In this document: piece after piece, positions 1-12,033 of the stretch
How the letters are laid out: each line of letters starts with the position of its first letter
How positions within the stretch are numbered: the first letter of the stretch is position 1
NCBI GenBank assembly: GCA_009733575.1
Contig: ML769623.1
Coordinates: forward strand, 1 to 64,000
Source of the DNA: Gymnopus androsaceus JB14
Taxonomy: Eukaryota > Basidiomycota > Agaricomycetes > Agaricales > Omphalotaceae
DNA: 64,000 nucleotides
Direction of reading: 5' to 3'
The notes under the pieces: generated by a model
Database searches by the model: none
What the model was told of the DNA's origin: nothing
The model's input: only the letters and a program-made list of their open reading frames with translations
Position numbers and translations under genes: made by a program

Positions 1-480
1 ATTTCCTACAGTTCACTTGCTCTTTATTGACATCGGCCTTTCCGTCGAACTTCAGATTGGGATACCGAGGCCGTTGCCGAATCTGATGTTGGAATATCAA
101 AGGTAAATATATTCTATTGAACTATACATGGAACGCTTTCTCGTAGTATCCACTTGTTTGTATCACCATCCCATGCACTCCACTGTTATCGTCTTGCAGA
201 CTCTACTCAGTCTCTCGCCGTATCCACTTGCTCTCTCGCAGTACCCACTTTACCGTATGGACAGTAGCCACACATATTCATGCAGTAGCCACCTTGCCCG
301 ATATATTGTTTGTACTTAGGACTGTATATAAGCTTAGGTACTATACCCTGTAATAATACCATCATCCCCCTTTGATCTGTGTGATCATTACTACTAAGTC
401 CTGTGTGGACTTACTGCTTCTACTTCCTATTTAGGAACGTAACTCTAATAGGTTATGGGCCCCGGCCTTAACCATTGACA
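1..480 (+). mobile_element. Probable 5' LTR end and leader of a Ty1/copia element
   Basis: This stretch directly precedes the gag reading frame of the copia remnant. It contains a TATA-like box (about 323-331) and pyrimidine-rich tracts, and ends near a TTATGGGCCCCGG motif that could be part of the leader or primer-binding region. The window starts inside the repeat, so the LTR's 5' end is not visible, and no matching 3' LTR was found after the polymerase, which is truncated. The LTR assignment is inferred from position and promoter-like content only. Confidence 0.4.
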
Positions 481-499
481 CATCATATTGCCGTAACAC

Positions 500-2404
500 T
501 TGTTCAAGCCACCCAGGCCAGATCCTCCACCACTACAAACTCGACAGGAGATAAAATCACAACAAGCACCACCACCAGTAACTCGACAATGTTCCATTGC
601 ATCGGAACAAGCCAGCTCATCGAGTAGTAAAGCTGTAACACCACAGCAGAGATCAGCACCATTACCTCCCACAGATGACACTGTTCCTTGTAAAGGACAC
701 CCACACATTTTTGATATCGACGAATTAGTCGACAGATACAAAAGCCAAACCACTGGAAGGTGGAGCCAGTGCGAAAAACAACATTACCTAAACCGATACG
801 ACGTACTTTGGACAGGTAAATTAGCAGATTTTTGCGAAAACCCATCGCGAAAGAGCAGGAGCAAATCATCAGAAGTCACCTACGACACATCGCCGACGAC
901 AACGAAGACAACGATGAAGAAGAGGATACTGAAGCACCTGTTGCTCAGCCTATAGCATCATCCTCACAACAGCATACTCCCACTCCAACAAAATCACCTG
1001 TACCGAAACACGAACCAACCCCACCCACACCTCCACAACCATCTTCACAGGGCACTGCACCCCAGTTTCCATATTCAAATACGGAACCACCTTCTCCACA
1101 CAGAACCCCATCGCCATCAGATCCCGGATCACCAGGCGCTTTAGTTGCTGATTCTGATTCTGACGACGAAATGTCTAAAGCCACTAAAAGCTTTTGATAA
1201 GGTTACAACCTTAAAGTCGGACGGATCAAATTGGGACACGTGGAAAACTCAAGTGGAATTTGCAGCCAGATCTATCGGCTATCAGCGTTATTTGGAATGG
1301 AATCCGCAGCCTGATCTAGCCCAAGGATCAAATGACAAGCATAGGGGAAAGGACAGTGATTTGCTGAATGCAATCATTGGCAGGTTATCGGGATGGAATA
1401 TTCCAAAGGTATAGGCACTATGACAACACGAAGCAGTTGTGGGAAAATTTACTCGCTGATTATGATTCTAAAAACGCTCTTACTGAATCATTTTTGCAAA
1501 GACAACTCCACACTATGCGATGCATGGACCCATCCAAGGTCAATAAACATTTGGATGACATGATCAGCATCCGCGACAACCTCACTACTAGGGGAATCGA
1601 TATCAACAATGATATATTTGTCAACACCATCATGTCCTCAGTCCCTGACACCTTCAAAGCTACGATAAACGCATTGGCTGTTTCTCCGCTAAATCCGACA
1701 AGAAGCTCAGTCCTGCAGAACTCATCTCTACCATTCGTCGACTGAATCAGGATGGTACACCAAATGCGACATGATCACAAGAAGAATTCGGCAAACATGG
1801 CCTGGTAACAGGAAGAGGGAGGTTTCCGGGACGGGGGGTGGGTTGTGAGGATTCTTTGGGGAAATTCCCGAGCAGGAGGCAGAGGGCCCGCCGGAGTATC
1901 GACAAGTGTCAGGATTCTGTTTGTTATAACTGCGAGGTAAAGGTCACTTGGGAAAATCAATGTCCATCAGGAGAAACGCAGCTCAAGCCAACGCAGGCCA
2001 AGGAGAACGGAGAGCTTCCTAAAGATAAAGCAGAAGGAAGAAGTCGGAGAAACTTGGAGGAGATAGGCCGAAGGAACATTCCGAAGTGGCCATCCGTCAT
2101 CCATCTGGGTTTGAGAGATACACATCTTATGGGCCAGCAAACGAAAATTCCTGTAAGCATGGGAATCTGTGTTCTTCAATTTTTTACCGAAAAGCTGATA
2201 AATTCGAATTAGATCTTTATCGCTGATATCACAGATGGGTCAGAAATACAATTCTTGATATAGTGGCAAACATCAAGTCAACAGTCCGCCACCTCTTATC
2301 TTAAATGTGAGAAGGAGAGAAGTAAGTAGTTCGACGCTTTACGCTGCAGCCCACAGTAAACAGAGCAATTCTTTTTGACTCGGATGCTCCACTACACATG
2401 ACCC
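500..2404 (+). pseudogene. Ty1/copia gag and protease, frameshifted
   Basis: The reading frame moves through all three plus frames (about 500-955, 832-1197, 1145-1414, 1368-1745, 1838-2212), so several indels have accumulated. Recognisable parts are a Pro/Ser-rich N-terminus, the gag core (SDGSNWDTWK followed by QLWENLLADYDSKN, UBN2-type gag fold), and a CCHC zinc knuckle near 1921-1965 that is split by small frameshifts. A pepsin-type retroviral protease signature is visible at 2378-2404, where the expected D-S-G-A reads D-S-D-A. The element cannot make a functional Gag. Family assignment rests on the gag core and on the integrase and reverse transcriptase downstream. Confidence 0.75.
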
Positions 2405-3339
2405 CACTCACCGACGACTCAAGAGAAAATCACATCTCGGAGGAATGTGATCCAGGACACGACCGTCTCATCTCAGGCGCCGGCTTTACCCGCGTACGCA
2501 CTGCCAAGCTTTCTCACCGCGAACAAAACACGATCTCACGCCTCAATTCTTCACTTCCGACACTCTGGCGTGACTGATCACAGCAACATGTATCTGAACT
2601 GCTATACTATCCCACCTGGCGACGGAACTCATATGGAATCGGTAAAGGCTCTAGGCCCTTGCATAAACACCCTATCTCCTAAAGTCGTCCATGACTACTA
2701 GACCAGAAAACAATAACAACTATACAGTATCAGCTAGGCAGGAAAACTCGAGCGGTATGAATAGATATGAGATATGACTAGCTATTTCCCATCACCTGAC
2801 ACATATCAGAGGTGGTAGCGCATTGCATACAGGATCAGCAATGGCTCATATAAGCACAGGGAAAAACTCTGGTGGAGTTGCCATCTAGTCTCGCAACCTA
2901 CCAATACCAGAATTAGAAACATGTGAGAGCAAAGTGGCTTGGCCTGCTCACTAGCACCAATGCCCTATGCATCCCCATCACGGACTGAACACATGTACTG
3001 CATTGTACGGCCAATTGCTCAGATTTGTCGGTCACCATTTTAGTTCACTCGTTCTTTTTTACAGCCTTCTGCGTCTACTTATGTCTCCATTACTCCTCGC
3101 TGTCTCCCTCATTCACACCCCAATTCAGTCTCTTACCTAAGTGAGTACGAAGCATATGCTCCATGTTTCCTCCCATCCTGGAACATTGATTCTCATCAAC
3201 CTGAGATATTCAGTAGCCTCGGCATTGGAATACCACAGCAATAAGCCCGATGAGCGGAACGAACACTGTATTGCACGTTCGCAAGGCATCATTACTTTAT
3301 GCCTTGGGTAAATGTGCTCGATCCATGGTATCAAAAAGT

Positions 3340-3840
3340 TCCTATCCTATCGCGGCAAGGCCGGACTGGCAGCCTTGCTGCTTCCTTGCATTGTCTATTT
3401 TGTAGGTGTACAGGTGGCGTTTCACAAGAAAGGCTATGGCGGAGCTGATCAAGATCCAAACCGCACCTGGGCGGTCCCTAATCGAGATGTGATTCCAAAT
3501 CTATCCTAGCGGGGTGCAGGAAGAATTTATATAGAGGAAGATTCTTCTACCAGGCATGGGACATGTGGGTTAACGCGCAGAGTCACTCAATGACAGGAGA
3601 ATGAGATAACAGGAGAGCGCATGTGCAACATTATCCTCAGATTCATGGTCGACAAGGCTGTTAGGGGGTTTCCGGACGATGTGTCTCTTGTATAGATCAC
3701 TAGCGAAGAGCTCGGAAGTGTCGAGAGAGAACATGATATGCGCCGAAGAGAACATATGACTGGGTCGTGAAGGATCGCAAGGATGAGTCTGCATCTACAA
3801 ACCACAGATCCGTTGCGAGCCACTAATCAGGTTTGCTCAC
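3340..3840. mobile_element. KDZ-transposase gene fragment inside the copia remnant
   Basis: Hand alignment shows this stretch is a diverged copy of about 7255-7560, in the same orientation, which is part of the minus-strand KDZ transposase C-terminal region described below. The best-matching part is 3357-3490 versus 7263-7400. Many differences are single-base indels, so the fragment is not translatable. It replaces the region between protease and integrase catalytic core where the copia integrase zinc finger should lie. It could be a nested insertion, a captured fragment or an assembly artefact. I saw no clear terminal repeats or target duplication around it. Confidence 0.6.
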
Positions 3841-3909
3841 AAAACTCTCAATACGCACCAACTGTTAAATGTTCACATCAACGTCCTTTCGAGATCCACA
3901 ATTAGTGCG

Positions 3910-5520
3910 GTGGAGAGTTCTTCTCTAGCTAGGCGGATAGTTATATCGCAGGCATATCTGGAATGTATTGGGACACGACGACGTCTCACGGTACACGACA
4001 CCCCGGAACACAATGGTATAGCAGAACGCGCACATCGAACCTTGCTGAACGCAGTTCAAAGTCTTTTAATCTCATCAGGACTCCCGAAATGGCTTTGGGG
4101 ATTCATGATGAAATATGCGGTATATGTTTGGAACAGGACGCCAAAGAAAGCCATTGGAATGGCCACTCCATACAAGAAACGGTTTGGTATTAAACCGGAC
4201 ATTACTAATCTTCGAATCTTCGGCAGTATTGTTTATGTCAAACGAGAAAAGGAACCCGGCAAATTGGAACCACAGGCTCAGGAAGGACGCTGGATAGGAC
4301 TCGAACCCGAATCGAATGGTCACTACATCTACTGGCCAACACGTCACACTGTCACAATGGAGAGGAACATAGTTTTCTCTGACAGGCAGATCCAACCCGT
4401 TGAAGGGGAGGATGGAAATTTGGGAAATTTAGAAACATCGGTCACCAAGTCGGAACAGCCTGTCATACCAGTTCCAGAAGAGATTGCTGAACCAATTGCA
4501 CCGGACAAAGTATCTGGCAAATGAGTCAGACGACCCACCAAGAAGATCAGGGATGTCATTAAAGGACTTGGAGAAGGAAGTGATGAGTTGCGACATCTTA
4601 CCGCATCTCTAGGTCAGGTAACATCAGAAATCGAATCTGATCCTTTATCTGTTGCAGAAGCTATGCGACAACCTGACAGCTCCAAATGGTACGATGCCAT
4701 GAAGAACAAAATGTCCAGACTCCAGGAGCGTGGAACCTATACAATTGTCACTCCGCCTCCAGATGCCAATATTCTCACATCCAAATGGGTCTATCGGACC
4801 AAGAAGGATGAACGAGGTCACATTACAGGACACCGAGCTTGTCTTGTTGTATGTGGATTTAATCAGATCCCAGATGTTGACTACTTCCCAGACAACACAT
4901 TCGCATCTGTCGCGAAACTTGCATCAGCCCGTGCTATACTCAGCATTGGAGCTGAGAAGAGCATGATTATTCACCAAATGGACGTGAAATCAGCTTACCT
5001 TTACGGGAAATTGGACAACAACAAGCGCATTTTTATGAAGGCACCTCCAGGCATTGATATAGGGGTAAAACTAGGTCAAACTCTACAGCTTAAACTCGCA
5101 CTTTACGGACTTAAACAAGCCGGTCGACGATGGTACATGCGATTCAGGGAAATCATGACCCAACTAGGGTTTAAACGGTCTGATTTTGATCATGCTGTTT
5201 TCTATTGCACTAATCCCTTCACCATCATTTTCATACATGTTGACGACATGACATTGGTTACCGAAACCCTGGCCATCATGGAGAAACTAAAGAAAAATAT
5301 TGGGGCTATAATCGAAGTTGTTGATTCCGGAGAAATCCATTGGCTACTTGGGATTGAGATCCGAAGATCTCTCCATAATAGGACGATTCACCTATCCCAG
5401 CGGTCATATATTGACACCATACTCTCTCGCTATGGATTCTCGGATATAACACCAGATGCTGCTACTTCTAAGCTAAATATCCCGATAGTTATCGGGAGTC
5501 GTTTTGCAAAGGATTCCTGA
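3910..5520 (+). pseudogene. Ty1/copia pol: integrase C-terminal half and reverse transcriptase
   Basis: One continuous frame interrupted by a single TGA at 4522-4524, where the context (GK-stop-VRRPTKK) suggests a former CGA. The integrase part starts near the catalytic glutamate (EHNGIAERAHRTL) and runs through the GKLEP-like region (GYLP/GRWIG block). The N-terminal integrase and first catalytic aspartates are missing. From 4588 the RVT_2 (copia reverse transcriptase) domain is clear: WYDAMKNKM, MDVKSAYLYGKL, LYGLKQAGRRWY and the catalytic HVDDM motif around 5240. The frame ends at about 5475 in the SxLN region, so the RNase H domain and 3' LTR are lost, and sequence from about 5480 belongs to a different repeat. 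Non-functional. Confidence 0.85.
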
Positions 5521-5639
5521 TAACTCGAAGGTCAAAAAAATTCTGCCATTTACCAAAAATCCCGATAGCTACCTGGCCGCCCCTGCCGCCTGCTCAGCAA
5601 GTCGGCCAAATTGTTGTTTCCAATTCTCCCCATGCTCCT

Positions 5640-6310
5640 GGCGCTTATTGGACCTAATGCTGCATATTTAGCATAGTGCAGGAACAAATTTCAGTGAATA
5701 TTTATCATTGTCTAACCATTACTTTTCTGTGGCACCTGCTGGGCGCTTAATAGTGCATTATGCTCAATATTTGGCATAGTGCAGGGTGATATTTCAGCGA
5801 ATATTGAGCATTGCATAACCATTACTTTTCTGTGGCACCTGCTGGGCGCTTAATGTGTTATGCTCAATATTTGGCATAGTGTAGGGTCATATTTTAGCAA
5901 ATATTTTGCATTGCATAACCATTACTTTTGCTGTGGCACCTGCTGGGCGCTTAATGTGTTATGCTCAATATTTGGCATAGTGTAGGGTCATATTTCAGCA
6001 AATATTCAGCATTGTATAACCATTTCTTTTTTGTGGCACCTGCTGGGTGCTTAATGCATTATGCTCAATATTTGGCATAGTGTAGGGTCATATTTCAGCA
6101 AATATTTTGCATTGTATAACCATTACTTTTCTGTGGCACTTGGTGGGCGCTTAAAAGTGTGTTATGCTCAATATTAGGCATTGTGTGTTATGCTCAATAT
6201 TTGGCATAGTGTGTTATGCTCAATATTTGGCATAGTACAGGGTGATATTTCAGTGAATATTTACCATTGTTTTACCTAAGAGTGTGTTATGCTGAATATT
6301 TGGCAAAGAG
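5640..6310. repeat. Tandem array, about 100-bp period
   Basis: At least five head-to-tail copies of a unit containing CTGTGGCACCTGCTGGGCGC followed by TTATGCTCAATATTTGGCAT. The GGCACC anchor occurs at about 5731, 5834, 5935, 6035 and 6135, giving spacings of 103, 101, 100 and 100. After 6160 the array degrades into a shorter 26-27 bp subunit (TGTGTTATGCTCAATATT...) repeated about three times. It abuts the truncated end of the copia polymerase and precedes the KDZ remnant. No coding capacity. Confidence 0.85.
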
Positions 6311-6434
6311 TGTGAAGCATATTTTGATAAAAAAAACACCAATTAAGCGCCTGGAATATTTTACAAAAGATCTCATCATCACACTTTGAATACCTTCGCG
6401 TGCCTACAGTCTTCTGACGAACGTTGTCCCCAAC

Positions 6435-7796
6435 TCAAAGGCTCGCCCCATGGTCCCCTGTTCCATCCTTGGCCTCGTAATCAGGCTCTGAATCTTCTGC
6501 TCTTTCTAACTCGACCTCTGATTCCACATCTGATTCCCCTAATTCCTCATCCGAGTCATCTACATTGATCATCCGATTGTCAGGTGGAGCTAGTCCAATC
6601 TGGACGTCTGAGGCTCCCGCAAGAAAGCGCGCCCAGAGAACACGGAACTGGCCAGCAATAATCCTCCTAACCGCGGCCTGTTTGTGTGCATAGACTGATA
6701 CCCCCTCGGAATGTTCACCAGAAAACTCGGGAATTGTTGCCCTCTTTTCCCATTCCCTAGCCTGACTCTCTAAGCTTCCCAAACAGTAGCTCATTTCTGC
6801 CCTGAGAAGCTGTACCTGCTCTCTCCACCTCCGAACTCTTGCGTAGGCCTTGCAAAACTCCACTCTAAGGCCTAGAATAAGAAAATAAACATAGTAAGCA
6901 GAGGTAAATAGATGAAAAGGCTATTTCATACCTTCATGGAGCGCCTGGTTCTGCTCAAAAGTACCTTTGCCATCTGCCGCAACCTAAATCCAAGAAATGA
7001 GAAAGTGGCTCTGGCCTGCTCCTGCAATCCCTTGCACCTGACCATGTTCATTGACCATTGCTGCTTCCTTTCTCCTGCTTTTCATTGCCCTCTGCTTTTT
7101 CTTCTTCTCCTCCTCCTCATCACCCATCATCCTAATATCGGACTGCTCCAGCTTCCTCCATCCAACATTGTCCTCACCTAAAATCGAGGCCTTGGCAAAC
7201 CTAGCCCGACGATATGTTGCAGTTGCAAGATCAACTTTCTTTTGCTGATTATCAAGCAAAGTTCGGGACCGACTGGCAGCCTTCTGCTTCCTTGCATTGT
7301 TATTCTTGTAGGTGTACAGGTGGCGTTTCACAAGAAGGCTATGGCGGAGCTGATCAAGAGCCAAACCGCACTGGGCGTCCCTAAATCGAGATTCAATATT
7401 TGCCAAATGAACATTTCAACGGGTTAACGGCATCTCTGAAGGAAACAGGAGGAGGATATCCTCAGATTCAGGTGGAGGTAGGGGATTTCCGGACGAGTCT
7501 ACTAGAGGAGCCGAAGTAGCAAGAACTTGGAGAACAGCTGGGTCGTGAACATGCTGCAAGGCGCGCACCCTGTTGATTTGCCATTCTATACAAGTCCTTT
7601 GATCCACAAAGTTCGCCTGCTGCTTGCTAGTAGGAGATCGGGTGCTCTTGACATCTAGACGAAGCTGCCTCCTATGAGATCTGTGATTTAGACATCCGCC
7701 GGACTTTGAATTGAATACTACGTACTGTTGATCTTCCACTTCCAAAAGCAAGAAGATATATTGCGCAGGTGTGGTATCCCTCACCGCAACATCCAA
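6435..7796 (-). pseudogene. KDZ (Kyakuja-Dileera-Zisupton) transposase, C-terminal part only
   Basis: Minus-strand exons, in order: 7796-7416 (LEVEDQQ... IEWQINRVRALQHVHDPAVLQVL), 7406-6984 (MANIESRFRDAQCGLALDQL, then NNARKQKAASRSRTLLDNQQ and GWRKLEQSDIRMM) and 6863-6435 (VEFCKAYARVRRWREQVQLL, acidic tail). This matches the conserved region C-terminal to the catalytic core of mushroom KDZ transposases, as I know the family. The catalytic domain that should lie upstream is absent: directly 5' (7800-8030) the sequence already belongs to the CxC-type gene below. The tail exons are still open and joined by plausible introns, so decay by indels is modest. A second, more decayed copy of part of this region lies at 3340-3840. 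It cannot act as a transposase. Confidence 0.7.
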
Positions 7797-7824
7797 ATCG
7801 TCACTGTCGTTGTCTATATCTTGC

Positions 7825-10691
7825 TCACGTGCCTCTCGAGCCTCTCAAGCCTCTTTCTTTTCCTCCTCTGCCAGCTGCAGTCTGATATCTTGAAGAGTCG
7901 GACCTGGATGGTGTATGATAATAATGTAAGGCTGCAGTATCCAATTCAATTGCATTGGAAGTACTCACTCTTTCCCAATCTTTCTCCTCACCATCACACA
8001 TCGGTGGAGTCCCCTGGTTTCCACTCAAGATTCACACCAAGGTATCATCACCCCGTTGCAACATCCACCTACATAATTCCAGCACGTCCTCTTTGTATGT
8101 ACAGCTGGTCCAGTATTCCTTTTTGAGTACACGGTAAATGCTCGGAATGATAGTCATTCGTTGAGCGTTCTTGCATGAAGGATTGCTGACAAAGTCCCTC
8201 AATAAATCAATTGATGTTTGGTTCAATCCTTGCATTGTGGACTCATCCGCACATATCTGGTTTACCTGGTTAGTTTTCTTCTTTAGCCATTTAGTTGTTA
8301 GACTCACCAGCTCAAACAACTGCAAGTATTGACAAGCAGGCTTCCATTCGTTCTTAGAGATGGTAGTCATACCAAATTCTCTGCTGAATATCCTTGCTAG
8401 ACTTGAGTTGATATTTTTCAAACTCTCCTCCAGCTGCGTGAAGATATCCAGGCTTTGCAATCTTGCATGTAAAACCTCTTCCATTGCCACATTCTCCCCT
8501 TTGACCAATGGTCTCAATCCCCCATCGCTCAACCATTTCCGTAGCTGTCGTCGTAAGCGCTGCTCCTGGATCCACTCTTGCTTTGCTGGTGCTTTGGGAC
8601 TACTCCACGTGGGGGCATCAGAGGCAATGAACGTGGGTGGCTGCAGATTCATCTTAACGTGCTTTCGTGCAAATGCTATCGATACACCATCCCAAATAAC
8701 ATTGCTCGGATATACCCCACATCTCGTGCACTGCTTATCACCCTCTAACTTCATCAGCCTCGCGTATGCAAACCATATCAGTCGCAATGTATCTGACCCC
8801 AACAAGCGCACCAGATTTTCTGTGGCTGCATATTGACGGTCAACTTGGTGGACCCAAGCTTCGAATGGGGTTTCTGATGAGGTGAAGGAACAAGTGTAAT
8901 CATTGAAAAGCTCGTGGCTGAATAGCCTCCAGTTGTTGTAGTTAAACAGGCCCAGAGCTCGCAGCTGACGGACAACGTGGGCACTTCTGGGTCTCAATTT
9001 CTACAGGGAACGCTCCAGTCAAAGTGTAAACCGTACACTTTTTGACCTCCATGGCTAGCTCCGGGTTGTAGAATGTCCTGTGGCCATCGATACATCTGCA
9101 GGAAGCATCTTTGGTCAATTGGATAAGACTGGGTGGTGTTCGCAGAGGGGGTGGTTGAGTGTACAGAGCCGGATCGCTTGGAAGCATCGCCCAGTGGGGT
9201 GGAAGTATTTCTAGGTGAGAAATTGCTCTCTTGTCTGGTAGCTCATCAGACTCCCTTGATGCTAATATCACAATAATCAGACTTGCACCAGCCACAATAT
9301 CACACTAAAACGCACAGATGTCAAGCCCTATGTCGTTGTCATTGCCCTCTGGCTCACCATCACTATCCTCGACCTGCTTAATTAGCTTCCTTGCTGCGTT
9401 TATGTGCACGCAGACTTTCAAGCTGTCCTTGACACATTTCCACTCTCCATCACCTTTATCTGAGCCAAAATGTTGAACCATTACACGCATTGAAATCCCA
9501 GTTGCTCTCTCCATTGGGGCTACTGAAAAGCGGTGAGTTGCAAGACCACTATCCCCGAAACGCTCTTTCGAAAACAAAATTGTTCTGGGTATCGGGCGTT
9601 GTTCTAGGTGTATTTATCAGTAACCCATTCCAGTATCTTTATTAGACATACCATTGTCACTGGGAGGGTATAATCTGGTCTCATACAATGAATAAAACCT
9701 CTTATGGAAACAGTCTAAGTCACCATTGGGGCAAGCGCATACTGTTGGACCCGTTCCTAATTTTGTCCGCATTGCATCGAAATGAAACCAGTGCATCTGT
9801 GATAATGTTCAAATCAAGAATTGTAGAAATTTGAACACTATACCTGTCCCTCACCCTTTTCTTTTGACCAACCTTGTATGGCAAATAGGTTATCGCTGAG
9901 GTGGATAAATCCAACCATCAGCGTGAGCACCGCATCCACATACTGCTCAAAACTGTTTGCTGTAGTTCTCTCCCGTGTATAATCGACATCTTCGACTATA
10001 CCCATATCCCATCCACATACTGCTCAAAACTGTTTGCTGTAGTTCTCTCCCGTGTATAATCGACATCTTCAACTATACCCATACCCCATTCACCACTTTG
10101 CTCCAGCCAAGGATCCTCCATCACTTGGTCGGTATTCAATGGCAATATGCCTTCCTCAACAAGCACTGCAGGAACCTCTGCAGGGTGAGGCATTTGAACT
10201 GGTGCAGCTACTGAAGCTACTGCTACTGAAGCTCCAGATGATGTTGCAGGAGCAGACTGGGTGAGCAATGTTGGCCCAGCGCGGGATTGACGTGTATCCT
10301 TTCTCCGCTGTCGCCCATGCAGGACAATTCTTGTCTTCTTGCTAGGACTAACTACGTCTGCTCCAGATCGCAATGGATTCCAACCATCCTCTTCAATGGG
10401 AGGTTGATGCAAACTGGGCGGGGGCAAAACAGATACATATCTTTTGCAAGAATTCATCAAGGAGACAGGAGACTGAGCGCATAGGCAGCCTGATAAGTTG
10501 CTTATATAAGTGGGGTACTGCCTTTTGTCCTTTCTCTTTCTCTTCCATGACTCGCTCTCCAAAGAAGAAGTCTCCATGAAAATCAGCAAAATCAGCATCC
10601 CCGGGTAAACCAGTCGCAGGACCACCAGCGAAGGTAGCTGGGGGACCATGATACTGCAAAAAATGCCCCATGCGGGCCCGCATTGGTACAA
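7825..10691 (-). pseudogene. KDZ-associated cysteine-cluster (CxC5-like) SWIM-type protein
   Basis: Low-complexity N-terminus (about 10690-10100), then EQYVDAVLTLMVG...IHLSDNLFAIQGWSK (about 9950-9844), then a SWIM-like zinc finger with spacing C-x-C...C-x-H (CACPNGDLDCFH, exon 9796-9652), then RFSVAP...GEWKCVKDSLKVCVH (9584-9316), then ILPPHWAMLPSD (9261 down), CPRCPSA, LGLFNYNN, FSHELFNDYTCSF, GDKQCTRCG and IWDGVSIAFARKH. This order matches the mushroom family annotated as cysteine clusters associated with KDZ transposases. Plausible introns: 9843-9797, 9651-9585, 9315-9262, all minus strand. Damage: a small deletion and frameshift at about 8970-8990 between CPRCPSA and LGLFNYNN, a frame conflict at the 9651-9585 junction, and loss of everything after about 7830. 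A 77-bp tandem duplication lies at 9933-10097. Confidence 0.65.
9933..10097. repeat. 77-bp tandem duplication inside a coding exon
   Basis: CATCCACATACTGCTCAAAA occurs at 9933 and again at 10010, and the following bases match for a full unit of 77 bp with one or two differences. Because 77 is not a multiple of three, the duplication breaks the minus-strand frame of the KDZ-associated gene unless it is spliced. See the findings for the possible new intron. Confidence 0.9.
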
Positions 10692-12033
10692 TTGAGTGCC
10701 AGCACAGTGCCGCCTATAGAAAATGGGTATGTACTCTTGTAATTATTTCTTTTTATCTACTTATTTGACTTACTCCTCTATAGGAAGCACAGCAAGGCCG
10801 TGAATTCCTCGGGAATGCACCTCATAACCCAGCCCCAAATCCTATACCTGAGCCACGTACTGCAGGCGCTGCAGCTCCAGCCCCAGATGCTCAGCCTTTA
10901 CCTGAGCCACGTATCACAGGTGTTGCAGCTCCGGCACCAGATGCTCAGTGTTTACCTGAGCCACGTATCACAGGTGTCGCAGCCCTGGCACCAGACACTC
11001 AATGTTTACCTGAGCCACATATCACAGACATCGCAGCTCCGACTCCATTGAATATCAGTCACAGCAGCGGCAGCTTTCAGTCAATCTTTCCTCAAGTGGG
11101 TCCCCAATATGCAACTGCCATACCGTTGCATTTCCAGCGGCAAGAAGTGGTGACTCAGAGTGAGGGCAAGTATACGACCTTTGGTTCTACTTTTCCCGAT
11201 TTCTCTTCTCCATCCACAGCAGCAAGTGAACCTTTCGCTCATCCCTATCTTTATGCATTCAATCAGGTTCTGAGCTTTCTTATTTAGCAACCTATATACT
11301 GACGTTTCTCCAGGATATGCTACCAGGTTCATTGGGTCCTGATTCATTGCCATTGTCCAGTCCTCTGGTTACACCCTCGAAACCTGATTGCATCCGTGCT
11401 AGTGACAGCAAACCTTGCTTTGGACGTGTCCAAGGTGCTGGTAAAGGAGGAAATGACTGGGGTATGATCAAATTTATGTTAAATGCTTTTCACTCAACTT
11501 TACTTTGCTTTGCTTTTAGTGCCCTTCCGATCACATCCATTACCTAGTCCCGAGCTTACCCTGGGTTGCTCCACCAAGACATATAACCGAAAAATAATTG
11601 ATATGGTACAGAGAGTATGTACCGAACATTTATACACATTCTCTCCTTGTTCACTTGTTCACAGTGTGAAGAAATCAGTCATCAAACCGGTTGTTGGCTC
11701 TATCTGGCTGCTCATCATCCGAATGTATCTGGTGGCTTCATTCACTATACCTCTCGTCGGCTGCTGACTGAAGGGCCAGAGCAGGCGGAGATTATGCACA
11801 AAGCTGCGAAGGCAACATTCCATGGATTAAAGCTCGCCCGTGTCCAGGAAACCGCACAACTCAGTGCTGACCTGCTCAACACTCAAGCCCAATTGGTAGA
11901 GTCTCAGAAAAAACAGGTCAAGATGGAACGGGAATTAGCCGAATATTGTAAAGACTTAGAAGCGAAAGCCCAAGTTGACATGGAAAGGGCTTCACTTATG
12001 GCCCAATTGCAGCATGAGTCGGAACGGAATTAG
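10670..12033 (+). CDS. Five-exon gene, proline-rich repeats and C-terminal coiled coil, function unknown
   Basis: Exons 10670-10726, 10784-11266, 11314-11461, 11520-11614 and 11665-12033 join in frame to a 383-aa protein with no internal stop. Introns are 47-58 nt with GT-AG ends (the second donor, GTTCTG, is weak). Residues about 40-105 hold four copies of a 21-aa repeat (PEPRITGVAAPAPDAQ-type, 63 bp per unit at the DNA level, 10848-11045). A central block contains CFGRVQGAGKGGNDW and CSTKTYNRKIIDMVQR followed by CEEISHQTGCWLYLAAHHP. The last about 90 residues are a charged coiled coil (KAAKATFHGLKLARVQETAQ onward). No domain recognised. The start ATG lies in a 14-bp palindrome that also provides an ATG on the other strand, so upstream exons cannot be excluded. 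Confidence 0.7.
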
